From the NCBI GenBank assembly GCA_041740495.1, contig JBGSLW010000260.1:16677-80676 (forward strand): 64,000 nucleotides of DNA. Direction: 5' to 3'. How positions within the stretch are numbered: position 1 is the first letter of the stretch; every line of letters begins with the position of its first letter. This document shows, piece after piece, positions 40,709-50,500 of this stretch. Position numbers and translations under genes: made by a program. This DNA comes from JANMEB01 sp041740495. GTDB lineage: Bacteria; Planctomycetota; Planctomycetia; Pirellulales; Pirellulaceae. The notes beneath the pieces are model-generated. The model made no database searches, was not told where the DNA came from, and saw nothing but the letters and a program-made list of their open reading frames with translations.

Positions 40709-40778
40709 GATTCAAGATTCAAGATTCAAGATTCAAGATTCAAGATTCAAGATTCAAGATTCAAGATTCGAGATTCGA
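40709..40778. repeat. Heptamer tandem repeat (GATTCAA)8 plus (GATTCGA)2
   Basis: Eight perfect GATTCAA units followed by two GATTCGA units lie between the stop of the propeller gene (40701) and the end of the convergent M61 peptidase gene (40845). A length that is not a multiple of three is harmless here because it is intergenic. A partial unit (CTCAAGATTTC) follows at about 40789. Confidence 0.95.
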
Positions 40779-40844
40779 GAAGCAGGGACTCAAGATTTCA
40801 TGAGGCGGACTTGATTTTGGCAATGCGGGTATCTCAGGTGGGCG

Positions 40845-42425
40845 CTAATCGGTCGGATACAGCGCGAACAGCGCTTGCAAGTTAGCCTGTTGCTGGGGCG
40901 TCGCGTCGTCAGCGACTTGCAAGTTCCAGGCGGTGCGGGCGTCGTCACCTCCAAGAAACTCCAGCCCGTACCAATCGAGCATCGCGTCGTAATCGAGTTC
41001 GACTGGTTGGTCGATCGCGGACTGGAACCAGGGACGGAGATCTTGCCCGGCGATTTCGCAGGCCAGGTCGCGGAACTGTTGCTCGGTGAACCCGCGATCT
41101 CCGGAATACTTGGCAAACGCGGCGCGCATGACATCGTCCAGCGACTTTTCGTTTTGGGTGACCGCACGGATCTTGGCATCCAACAAGAAGCCTACCACCG
41201 GTCCTTTCACGTAGTAGGAGATTGTTTGTGCGTTGTCACCGGAGACGCCGGATCGACTGGTTTCCCAGACGCGCAGCGAAGCATCGCCGAGGGACTGCTG
41301 CAATCGGCCCGGACTCTTCTGAAGTTGACCGATCATACCGGAGATCGCGTTGAGAAAATCCTGTGGCTTGCCCATCCCGCCGCGGACCAGCATCAGATCG
41401 CCGAAATAAGTGGTCAAACCCTCCGAAATCCAGAGACTCGGGGTCCGCGGCGGCTGCTCATAGTCGAAGGGCCCGAGTTCGACGGGCCGCAGGCGTTTGA
41501 CGTTGATGGTGTGGAAGTATTCGTGGCTGACAAACGAGTGCCAACCCCAGGAATCTTGCCCGCGGCGTCCGCTGGCCGTGAGAAGCGTCGAGAAGGAATG
41601 CTCCAGGCCTCCCCCTCCGCCGGGGCGGAAAACATTGAGAAAGTAGTAGCGGTCGTAGGGGAGCTCGCCCCAAAAGTGTCGAGTCGCCTCGGCAATTTTT
41701 TGGGCGTCCGCCGCCGATTGAGCGATCTCCCAGCTGCCGGGATCTCCCACGTCAACCCAGACGTGCCGGCAGGGTCCGACGGTGAACTCCTGCTCTCGCA
41801 ACTTTCCGGCCACGATCGGGCTGTCGACCAGGATGTCGTAATTGGGCGCCGAGAATTCCCAGCGATTCCCCTCCAACGGACGGCGGGGCAAGCCGGCGGC
41901 ACAGCCAGTCCAATCGTCCGGTAACGCAACGGTCACGGTACAAGGGCGATCCAATTGTCTAACGGGAACGACGAAGGTGGCGCATCCGGCGAGCGCCGCG
42001 AAGTCCTCGCCGACCCAGTTCGTCGTGACGAAGTGGTTCTCACAATGCAACTGGTAGCGAAATTGGATCGAATCGTGCCCTTGGCAGGCCACCACCCAGC
42101 GGTTCGTCCGCGGCCGTTCAACCGGCAACTCGGTGTTGTCTGAGGCCGTAGCCACCACAGACGTGACATGTTCCGCGTAATCCTGGACCACGTAGTAGCC
42201 GGGGGACCAGGTTGGCATCATCACTTGTAGCTGCTCGGCGCCGTCGCACTGAAAAGTCGCGGTGACCTGTAGCTGGTGTTTGGCGCGGTCGACGAACTCC
42301 AGGGCATACGCCTGACCCGCGGTTTGTGCAGCGGCGGACCTGGCCGCGCCGCACAAAATGAGGCAAATGAACAGCCGGCGGCCGGCGCGGAGTGCATTCC
42401 AAAAATTGAGTTGCGTTCGGTACAT
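40845..42425 (-). CDS. Secreted M61-family (glycyl aminopeptidase-like) peptidase
   Basis: A 526-residue protein with a signal peptide (FICLILCGAARSAAAQ). The zinc motif is HEYFH at 301-305, followed by LWISEGLTTYFGD, whose Glu is the third ligand, and preceded by GGLEHSFST. The N-terminal beta domain (MMPTWSPGYYVVQDY) is conserved in the M61 family. The C-terminal PDZ domain common in the family is short or missing; about 60 residues remain after the peptidase core. It should hydrolyse N-terminal residues from peptides outside the cytoplasm. Downstream is the heptamer repeat. Confidence 0.88.
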   Translation of the reverse strand: MYRTQLNFWNALRAGRRLFICLILCGAARSAAAQTAGQAYALEFVDRAKHQLQVTATFQCDGAEQLQVMMPTWSPGYYVVQDYAEHVTSVVATASDNTELPVERPRTNRWVVACQGHDSIQFRYQLHCENHFVTTNWVGEDFAALAGCATFVVPVRQLDRPCTVTVALPDDWTGCAAGLPRRPLEGNRWEFSAPNYDILVDSPIVAGKLREQEFTVGPCRHVWVDVGDPGSWEIAQSAADAQKIAEATRHFWGELPYDRYYFLNVFRPGGGGGLEHSFSTLLTASGRRGQDSWGWHSFVSHEYFHTINVKRLRPVELGPFDYEQPPRTPSLWISEGLTTYFGDLMLVRGGMGKPQDFLNAISGMIGQLQKSPGRLQQSLGDASLRVWETSRSGVSGDNAQTISYYVKGPVVGFLLDAKIRAVTQNEKSLDDVMRAAFAKYSGDRGFTEQQFRDLACEIAGQDLRPWFQSAIDQPVELDYDAMLDWYGLEFLGGDDARTAWNLQVADDATPQQQANLQALFALYPTD

Positions 42426-42793
42426 GGAGAATCCCCAAAAGTGTTCAGTTCACGAACGGCTTTATTGTAAGGGAGCTCGGACTCGACGCGATGCCGCTTG
42501 GGGCAAGTGGAAGGCCGAAGCCTGAAGATTGTAAGTGAGCTTTGGAGCCGAGATGAACTCGGCGGCCGTCCGGACCGTAGATGGTCGCGTTTTTTTCTCG
42601 CTCGATCACGCTGCCGGCCCCCTCATCCCCAACCCTTCTCCCCCACAAAGCTGGGGGAGAAGGGGGCCATGCAATAGGCTCGGATAGCCGAGCGCACCGT
42701 TCAAGTCCAAACAAAAAACCCGCGGAGGAATTCCGCGGGTTGAATGGATTTGGCTCGCAGCCCGACCCTAGGCAGATGGCAGCGAAATTTAAT
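42426..42793. other. Intergenic region with terminator and a second hairpin
   Basis: No gene is supported. A rho-independent terminator at 42713-42741 ends the DUF1598-like gene. A second stem (CTTCTCCCCC...GGGGGAGAAG at about 42634-42664) belongs to a sequence type widely scattered in unrelated bacterial genomes. Confidence 0.6.
42713..42741 (-). terminator. Rho-independent terminator of the DUF1598-like gene
   Basis: On the minus strand the stem AACCCGCGGAA/TTCCTCCGCGGGTT closes with a small loop and is followed by five T residues. It is about 50 nt downstream of the stop at 42794. Confidence 0.85.
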
Positions 42794-44272
42794 TTAGTCC
42801 CACCACCATTGATTTTCGGCCAAGTTATCCAGGCGGACGCCATCGCGAACTCGGAGAATCTCGCCCGATTCATCGACCTTCAGGTTTTCCTCGGAAAGGG
42901 CGAGCTTCGGATAAATCGCGACACCGCCGCCGATCGGAGTCATGAACACGCCCCCTTTCCAAAGGGCGTTGATTGCCGGTTCGACGTGCGAGACGGGCGA
43001 GGCGACTTCGAGCGGCAGTTGAGCTTCATTGGTCAGGAACGGCATCTTCCAGTCGGCTTGCTGGTAGAGGTCCGCGTGTTGAATGTACGCCGCCACGATC
43101 GTCATGTCGATCAAGTTACGCAGTTCGCCGAACACCGGCGTTTCCTTGGCAAGCGCATCGAAGTTCTCCGTGAACGACTTACAAAACGCCTGGCTCGCGC
43201 GACTGGAGGACCCGGTCTGCTCGCGCTTCCCGTCCGCACCAATCCGTTCTTCTTCGCCGATCAATTTCACGCCTTTGCCGACCAAGCGCATCGCGGTGCG
43301 GTCCGGGCTGACTTCGATGCACTGGTAATCGGGTTCGAAGTACCAGCGATTGAGGGCGTTCTTATTGGCCTTTTGCGGGTCGACCTTCGACACAAACGAA
43401 GTGATTTTGGTCGAGGGGTTTTCCAATCCAATTCCGATCAATTTCATCCGATAGTCGGCTTCGGCTAGGACTTGGGCGAAGTGCGTCTTGGGCGAAACAC
43501 CTTTGATCGTCACGGTTTGCATACCCAAGGCCTCTCGCAACGCCCGCACAATCTCGACCTCCAGCCCTTCGCGGAAATTCGCTTGGGCCTGCTGGATCGT
43601 GGTGCGAAGGCGTTGTAGGCCTTCCTGCGTCGGATCGATCGAGACGCCGACCAGGCTTGTCGCTTTGCCGTCGGGTTGAAAGGCGCGGAGCGCGACTAAA
43701 AGATCCCGCAATTCAATCGTGCTTTGGCCGCTTTCCAAGCCACGTACTTTACCGGAGACGTCGGAGTAAAACCCCTCGGCCGGCCCCGCGATCACGATAT
43801 CCTTCGTGTCGGGCATGTAGAAAACATGCGTGATTCGATTGAGACCTGCCATGTAGAGCAGTTCGTTCGAAACCGGCTTGCCCGATTCGATGGCTTGCTG
43901 CAGCGCCTTTTCCAGGCGGTTCAAACTGACCTTACGCAAGTCGGACTTTTTCATCACGTCGCGGGAGAGAACGGCGCGAGCCGCCGCCATCCGCTGACGA
44001 GCCAAGTTGCCTTGCACGTCCTCGACCGTCCGAGAACGCAGCACGCCGTTGGAGTCGACTTCCACGCCCCCCAAACTCAAACCACCTTGACCGGTTGCCG
44101 TGCCCGTGCCCGTGCCGGTGCCTGTACCCGTGCCTGTTCCGGCCCCTGTGCCGCCGAGGGCTCCCGCGCCGCCAACTTGTTGTGCGGAGGCGGAAAGCGT
44201 CGGCCAGCTGAGCAGTGCCAAGCTCACGGCAAGTGCAACGAGCGGAAGCCGTGGCAACGATAAGCGAACCAT
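42794..44272 (-). CDS. Secreted DUF1598-like planctomycete protein
   Basis: A 492-residue protein with signal peptide MVRLSLPRLPLVALAVSLAL...SASAQ. It is followed by a low-complexity Gly-Thr stretch (GTGAGTGTGTGTGTGTGTAT at about 44-63) and then a large conserved domain (SLNRLEKALQQAI, MAGLNRITHVFYMPDTKDIVIAGPAEGF, GVSIDPTQEGLQRL). This layout fits the planctomycete DUF1598 family, whose function is not known. ATG at 44272 has AAGGAGAA upstream. The Gly-Thr linker is encoded by a hexamer-like DNA repeat near 44096-44150 that could change length. A good terminator follows. Confidence 0.82.
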   Translation of the reverse strand: MVRLSLPRLPLVALAVSLALLSWPTLSASAQQVGGAGALGGTGAGTGTGTGTGTGTGTATGQGGLSLGGVEVDSNGVLRSRTVEDVQGNLARQRMAAARAVLSRDVMKKSDLRKVSLNRLEKALQQAIESGKPVSNELLYMAGLNRITHVFYMPDTKDIVIAGPAEGFYSDVSGKVRGLESGQSTIELRDLLVALRAFQPDGKATSLVGVSIDPTQEGLQRLRTTIQQAQANFREGLEVEIVRALREALGMQTVTIKGVSPKTHFAQVLAEADYRMKLIGIGLENPSTKITSFVSKVDPQKANKNALNRWYFEPDYQCIEVSPDRTAMRLVGKGVKLIGEEERIGADGKREQTGSSSRASQAFCKSFTENFDALAKETPVFGELRNLIDMTIVAAYIQHADLYQQADWKMPFLTNEAQLPLEVASPVSHVEPAINALWKGGVFMTPIGGGVAIYPKLALSEENLKVDESGEILRVRDGVRLDNLAENQWWWD

Positions 44273-44530
44273 CAGGATTTCTCCTTCGAACAACAAAGTG
44301 TGAATGCGATGCGGCCCAAGTCGAACACGTTCAGCCCGGCCGCTTGCCCCCGGCCATGCAACCTGATTTTTCCGCAAAAACTGCGCAAACTCAGGGAGTT
44401 TTTACTGAATGAGTATGAATTTTATCGTAGTCAAAGACGTGATATTCAGCAAGAAAGATCTGGTTTCGCCAGCAAAAACTCGGCAATTTTCGCGGAATTC
44501 CAGTTTTGCGGGATTTTCAACCGGGGACGC

Positions 44531-46603
44531 TTAGTTCTCTTCGGAATCGATCTGCGACAAGATGTACCCATAATTCTCCAAACCGAATTTATCCACGATC
44601 TGCTGGCAAATCCGGATCAGCGTCCGTCGGCCGTCGTCATCTTCGTGGGCAATTCGATCGAGCAAAATGTGAATCAGCCGGATTGCTCGTTCCCGCGAAA
44701 TCCGGTCGAGGTTGATTTGCGTCAACAAGGGAGCTCGCCCGGCCGAGTCGCCAAGTTGTCCCATCGTCGCGGCGATCGCCAACCCGACGGCTTCCTGCTG
44801 CCGGCTGAACCACTCCGATACCGCCTGCCGATAGAGTATCGATCGACCGCTGGGATCGGATTGGTCGAGCGACTGCGCCAACGCCTGAAACGGGTAATCG
44901 GCATCGCCCAGCGGCGGCAGGGGATCCAACCACGTTTGCGGTTCGCTGGATGTTTGGGCCCAGAAGGACTTATCCTGGCGCGGTATCAATAACGGCTTCA
45001 AGTCCAGGCGGACGAACTCTTCGAGCAACCCCAGATCGGCTTGCGCATTGGAGTCTGTTTGCCATTTGGAAAACGCAGCCAAGAGCTGCTCGTAATCCCC
45101 GGGACGTCCGCGGATGGTGCGACGAACCTCTTGCAGTACGGATTCGGTAGCTTCCATCGTTACCAGTTCACTGGGATTCACGCCGGCCCGTTTGGCAAAC
45201 GCCAGACCAATTTCGGTGGGCAAGAGCTTGGGGGGGTACCGGCGATTGGTCCCGGCGGCGCGGAAGACCACCAACTCCCCGGACGCCTCGACGATGCCGA
45301 TGCTTCGATTACCCGGCATCTCCAGCGTCTCGCCCCCCGCGATGGTGTTGCAGACGCGTTGGACGTGCTCTTCAAAACGCTGATGGGCGTCGGCGACGAA
45401 CGCCAGGCGATCGGCGCGGTCCGCCAACTCCGGCGAAAGTTGGGCCGTATCGACGCGACTGAAGATCTCGATGGACTCGTCGAAGTTCCCGATCGCCAAG
45501 CTATACAGGGCGGCCGATAAAAGTAGCTCGACGGTCGCCGGCGAGAGCGCCGGACGAGCGGGTGGATCGACCGCGCTAGGCAAATCGTCGGCAGGGCTGA
45601 CGGTTTCGGTCGGACTTGCGTTCTCAGGTGATTCGGCGGATGGCGTCGGCGGTTTTGAATCGAGTTGCTCTCCGGCCGGCGGGGGCGATGCCGCCGGTTC
45701 GTCCGGGGCAGAATCCTCCGGCGCCATCGTCAAATCCGTCGGGTTGCCAGCGGGCTCGGCCGCCTCGGAATCTGCGGCAGAGGCCGAGTCGTCTGCCAGG
45801 GAATCTGCGCTGGCGGCAGCTTGATCCAAGGGGGAGAGGCGCGCACCGATTGCCGAGTTTTCGGCTGGAGCAGCGTTGGCCGCATCCGAATCCGCAACGA
45901 CAGGTGCACGTCCCAACCATCGGTCGATCAGTTGCGGTTGAATCGCCAAGATCACCGCCCCGCCCAAGAGCACCAACGCGACCACAATTCCGGCGTATGC
46001 CTTCCAGGGCGTCACACGACGCCGGCGGCGATGCAGACCGGGATCCGCCACCGCTACAACGGTCGGTTCGTTCCTCAACTGCGTTTGCTCGGCGATCGCA
46101 TGCGAAGGAGCGCCTGGGGGGCCCGCCGTCGGCGCCCAGGAAAACAGGTCCGCTGTCGGACTTATCGGTGCACCCTCCGAGGGATCGTCGATCGGGATTG
46201 CGACCGGCAGCGGTTCGTCGACGGGCTCGACGATTCGCGGTTCGAGTGCGCTTGAATTCAGTCGGTCGGTTGGCTGCGACGCTTGCGAATTGCGACTGGG
46301 CGGAGAGCTGGACACCTCGGTGGTCAAAGCCGCAAGCAGCTGTTGATTGTATTTCTCGCGCGATTTCGCGCTCGCCAAGCAATTCGCGGCCGACTCAATC
46401 TGTTTGGCCAATCGCTTCAGGTCATCGCGGTTGGCGGACGTCGCCGCGGCAGCTCGGAGTCTGGCCAGTTGCGATTTGGCCGCAGAGACAACGGCATCGC
46501 GCGTACATTCCGCCGGGTTCAGCTGCAGTAGCTGATAATGATTGGGGGACTCCAACTCCACGGGCAGTGCGAGCCAATCGTGATAAGGATTGCCGGATGC
46601 CAT
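44531..46603 (-). CDS. Planctomycete membrane protein with J-like N-terminal motif
   Basis: A 690-residue protein. It starts with NPYHDWLALPVELESPNHYQLLQLN, the YxxWL...HYxLL motif shared by many planctomycete proteins including kinases. A helical segment with AAKSQLARLRAA and SAKSREKYNQQLL follows, which looks like a diverged J-type domain. After a Pro/Asp-rich linker come one transmembrane helix (AYAGIVVALVLLGGAVILAI, about 200-220), a long acidic Ser/Ala/Pro spacer, and a C-terminal helical domain containing FDESIEIFSRVDTAQLSPEL. The start at 46603 was chosen because the conserved motif begins there; an ATG at 46663 is possible. It is probably a membrane scaffold; the function is not known. 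Confidence 0.78.
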   Translation of the reverse strand: MASGNPYHDWLALPVELESPNHYQLLQLNPAECTRDAVVSAAKSQLARLRAAAATSANRDDLKRLAKQIESAANCLASAKSREKYNQQLLAALTTEVSSSPPSRNSQASQPTDRLNSSALEPRIVEPVDEPLPVAIPIDDPSEGAPISPTADLFSWAPTAGPPGAPSHAIAEQTQLRNEPTVVAVADPGLHRRRRRVTPWKAYAGIVVALVLLGGAVILAIQPQLIDRWLGRAPVVADSDAANAAPAENSAIGARLSPLDQAAASADSLADDSASAADSEAAEPAGNPTDLTMAPEDSAPDEPAASPPPAGEQLDSKPPTPSAESPENASPTETVSPADDLPSAVDPPARPALSPATVELLLSAALYSLAIGNFDESIEIFSRVDTAQLSPELADRADRLAFVADAHQRFEEHVQRVCNTIAGGETLEMPGNRSIGIVEASGELVVFRAAGTNRRYPPKLLPTEIGLAFAKRAGVNPSELVTMEATESVLQEVRRTIRGRPGDYEQLLAAFSKWQTDSNAQADLGLLEEFVRLDLKPLLIPRQDKSFWAQTSSEPQTWLDPLPPLGDADYPFQALAQSLDQSDPSGRSILYRQAVSEWFSRQQEAVGLAIAATMGQLGDSAGRAPLLTQINLDRISRERAIRLIHILLDRIAHEDDDGRRTLIRICQQIVDKFGLENYGYILSQIDSEEN

Positions 46604-47035
46604 CGCCTCAAACAAGTAAGAACACTCTTGGTAGCGTCTATCGTAACGTCTATCGAAACCCATTGCGTCCCGCGTGAACATCAGCCGATAGGCGCTGGCC
46701 TCGGTTTCTTCACGCGCCGGAAACCGCAAGCTAGCGCTTACCGGCCCATTTACGGAAAACCAGTCCCAATCCTTTTAGGCCCCATCAGCCTGCCCACTCC
46801 CGCAATGCCGGAGGTGGGGGTCCTACGCCGGACCTTGTGGAATGGGTCATTCGACGGGTTCGGAACGCAACCAAACCGCGAACCGCTGCTATTTTAATGG
46901 CAAATTCCCAGCGGCGTATTCAGCAAAACCGTTCGCTTAGAGCGAATGCCAAGACTGGTCAGCCCTCTCACCCTGCCCAGGCCCCCGAAACGCGGGTGAG
47001 ACTATTGGGACTATTGGGGACAATTGGGACAGGCA
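46604..47035. other. Gene-free interval with one dispersed palindrome
   Basis: No coding sequence is supported. It contains a GCTAGC-type palindrome at 46683-46745 and, near 47002-47036, a short run of GGGACTATT-like words. The promoter of the leftward gene at 46603 is expected here. Confidence 0.6.
46683..46745. repeat. GCTAGC-type dispersed palindrome, copy 2
   Basis: AGCCGATAGGCGCTGGCCTC and GGTTTC face GGAAACCGCAAGCTAGCGC and CCGGC. The structure is that of the inner arms at 3907-3978, with several mismatches. Confidence 0.8.
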
Positions 47036-47386
47036 TTAGGACGCGATCGGTACTTTTTGCCCGTTCTTGTCGACTCGGACCAAGGTTACGTGTGTGGAAA
47101 ACAGACTTTGTTGCGGTTGTTGGTTGGCTGCCGTCACATCGACCAGGTAGGTCAGCGAGGTCGTCCCCAAGCGGACGCGGTTGACCGAAAATCGCAAGAT
47201 CGTCCCTTCGTGAACCGCATGTTTAAATTCGACCTTGTCCATCCCAATTGTCACAAAGTCGCAATGGGGATAATCGAGAGCCGCCGCCATCCAGGCGATT
47301 TCGTCGACCCACATCAACATGTAACCGCCGAACAAAGCCCCAAAATGGTTGAGGTTTTCCGGCATCACCAGCTTGTAGGTCTCCAT
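47036..47386 (-). CDS. Hotdog-fold acyl-CoA thioesterase (YciA/BACH-like)
   Basis: A 116-residue single hotdog domain. NHFGALFGGYMLMWVDEIA at 13-31 carries the conserved Asn, the GG helix start and the Asp of the active site in the acyl-CoA hydrolase group. VEFKHAVHEGTILRFSVNRVRLG is the second half. It should hydrolyse acyl-CoA to fatty acid and CoA. It is transcribed divergently from the acyl-ligase/oxoamine synthase fusion with a 157-nt shared control region, so a joint role in handling acyl chains is plausible. Confidence 0.86.
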   Translation of the reverse strand: METYKLVMPENLNHFGALFGGYMLMWVDEIAWMAAALDYPHCDFVTIGMDKVEFKHAVHEGTILRFSVNRVRLGTTSLTYLVDVTAANQQPQQSLFSTHVTLVRVDKNGQKVPIAS

Positions 47387-47543
47387 CCGGACCTCGGTTT
47401 TCGAATAGTCAAAGCGCCGCGAAAAAGTTAGGATGACAGTTTCGCAAAACTGGCACGGCCGGGCGGCGCCGGCCGAATCGATTCAACGGGCACGCCAGAT
47501 CATACTCGAATCGCCCCCTGAGACAACGTGCTGCTTTGATTTC

Positions 47544-50500
47544 ATGATTCCATCGCTCGAACTCGCTTCCTTGTTCACCCCGTACTATCCCCCCGACACC
47601 AATCTGGTGGATCGGTTGCGGTATTGGGTGCTGGCTACGCCGGATACCATTGCTTTCCGGTTTCTCGTGGATGGCGATGAGGAGGTCGTCACGCTGACGT
47701 ACGCGGAGCTGGACGAACGGGCGCGGGCGATTGCCACCAAGCTGCTCACCAGCGGACTGTCGGGAGAGCGCGTCCTGCTGCTTTTTCCTCCGGGGCTGGA
47801 TTTCATCACGGCGTTCTTGGGGTGCTGGTACGCCAAAACGATTCCGGTGCCAGCCTATCCGCCTCGGCGCAACCGCAACATGGTGCGGATCAACGCGATA
47901 TCCGACGACGCGCAAGCCGCTGCGGCACTGACGACGCGCGCCGTGGCGGACCGCTTTGACGGGAACCTGGATGACGCGCCCAGCCTCAACACCATTCCTT
48001 GGATCGCCGTCGACGATATCCCGTTGGAGCTGGCGGGCAACTGGGTAATGCCCGATTTGAAAGGGGAAGATCTGGCTTTGCTGCAATACACGTCGGGATC
48101 GACCGGTTCGCCGAAAGGGGTCGTCTTGACGCACGAGAATGTGATCGCCAATTGCCGGATGATCACGTATTCGTTCCAGATAGGTCCGGGGCAGGGGCAA
48201 TTGGTAAGTTGGCTGCCGCTCTACCACGACATGGGGTTGATCGGGGGCATTCTGAATCCGATTTACGTGGGAGGCACGGTGACACTGATGTCGCCGGTTT
48301 CGTTTCTCACTCGACCCATTCGTTGGCTCAGTGCGATCAGCAAATACGGAGCGTTGATCTCGGGCGGTCCGAATTTCGCCTACGCGTTGTGCGTCGATCG
48401 GATCGCGCCCGAGGAGTGTGAGGGATTGGATCTCTCCGCTTGGTCCTTGGCGTTCAATGGCGCGGAGCCGGTGCGAGCCGACGTGTTGCGTCGCTTCACG
48501 GAAAAGTTCGCCCCGTACGGTTTCCAGCATCGAGCCCATTACCCCTGTTATGGCATGGCGGAGACGACGCTCTTGGTTACCGGCGGCGATCCGGGCAGGG
48601 AGCCGATCATTCGCTATTTCGATCGGAACGAATTGACGCAGCGGCGGGTGGCCCCCCTGAGTTCCGACGATCCGGCAGCGCGGGCCTTGGTCGGTTGTGG
48701 CCAGGTGGTCCCGGGCGAGAGCGTTCTGATCGTCGATCCGGACAGCGCTCGGCCGCTTCCTCACGGCCAGATCGGCGAAATCTGGATCCACAGCCCGAGC
48801 GTCGGTTTGGGCTATTGGCAGAAGCCGGAAATTACGGCGGCGACGTTTCATGCGCAGGTCGCTGAATTTCCGGGGAGGACTTACCTCCGCACCGGCGACC
48901 TCGGCTTCTTCGACGGCGACGAACTGTTCGTCAACGGCCGTTTGAAGGATCTGATTCTGGTCCGCGGCGTGAATCGTTATCCGCAGGACATCGAAGAGAC
49001 GGTCGAGCAATGTAGTCCGCGGCTCCGCGTCGGCAGTGCGGCGGCATTCGCGATCGAGCATGCCGACCGGGAAGAGTTGGTGATCGTGTGCGAAGTCGAT
49101 CGCCAGCGCGACGATTTTACTTGGGACACGTTGCTCCATGAGATGCGGTCTGCCGTCACCGCGGAACATGATTTGCCCCCCGACGTGATCGTGCTGGTTC
49201 GAGCGAATTCGGTGCCCAAGACCTCGAGCGGCAAGGTCCAACGCCACGCCTGCCGGGAAAAGTATCTGGAGCAAGAACTGCTGGTGGTCGCACAGTGGAA
49301 TAGCGCTGCGCCCGCGGTCGCCGAGTCGTCCGGGGGGGTGCCGTTGCACTCGAACGGCAAACCGCTGGACGAGGCGGAACGGCGAGTGGTTGCCCTGGTG
49401 ATGAAGCAGATCCGCCACGTGGCGCGGGAACGGGCCCACAAGTTGGACTTGGACACCAACATCGTCGTCGACTTGGGACTTGATTCGCTCGAGCGACTGA
49501 ATATCGCCGCAGGGCTGGAGCGGACGTTTGGGGGGCGGATTCCCGACGATGTCTTGCATGAGGTCGAAACGGTCTGGGAGGTGGCTCAGGCAATCATGAC
49601 CCATATCGGCAGCGCACCCGTGGTGGCTCAGGTGATCGAGCACGAAGCCGCCGCCCACAAAGCCGCCGACACGCCGATCCCCAGCTCGTACTACGAAATC
49701 GACAAGATGCCCGAATTCGCTCGGGTCCAACAGCTGAAGCAACTTCTCAATGCCTCGGGAATCCGCAATCCCTTTTTCGGCGTCCACCAGGGATTGATTT
49801 CCGACACAACTCGGATCGATGGCCGCGAACTGATTTCGTTCAGCAGCTACAACTATTTGGGATTGAGCGGGCACCCCGACGTCGTCGCCAGTGCCAAGCA
49901 AGCGATCGACGAATACGGCACCAGCGCGTCCGCCAGCCGGATGGTCTCCGGCGAGAAACAGATTCACCGTATCTTCGAAGCGGAACTGGCCGAATGGCTG
50001 AGCGTCGAGGACGTGATCACGTTCGCCGGTGGGCACGCCACCAACGAATCGGTCATCGGACATCTGGTCGGGCCCGGGGACATGATCATCCACGATAACC
50101 TGGCGCACAATAGCATCATCCAGGGAGCGGAGCTCTCGGGCGCCCGCCGCCGTCCATTCGAACACAATAACTGGCAGCAACTCGATGCGGTCCTTCGTGA
50201 AATCCGGCACGAGTATCGCCGGGTGCTGATCGCCATCGAAGGGCTGTATAGCATGGACGGGGATTATCCGGACTTGCCGCAATTCGTCGACGTGAAGAAC
50301 CGCCACAAGTGCTGGTTGTATGTCGACGAAGCCCACTCGATCGGGACCCTGGGCCACACCGGGCGTGGCTTGGCGGAGCTGCAGAATGTTGCTCGGTCCG
50401 ACGTGGAGGTCTGGATGGGGACCCTCAGCAAGTCGTTTGGCAGTTGCGGCGGCTTCATCGCCGGCAGCAAAATGCTGGTCGAGTTCCTGCGGTACACGAC

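Noticed and set aside
40709..40778. CRISPR-like array
   Set aside because: The units are 7 bp and contiguous without spacers, and no cas gene is in the window.
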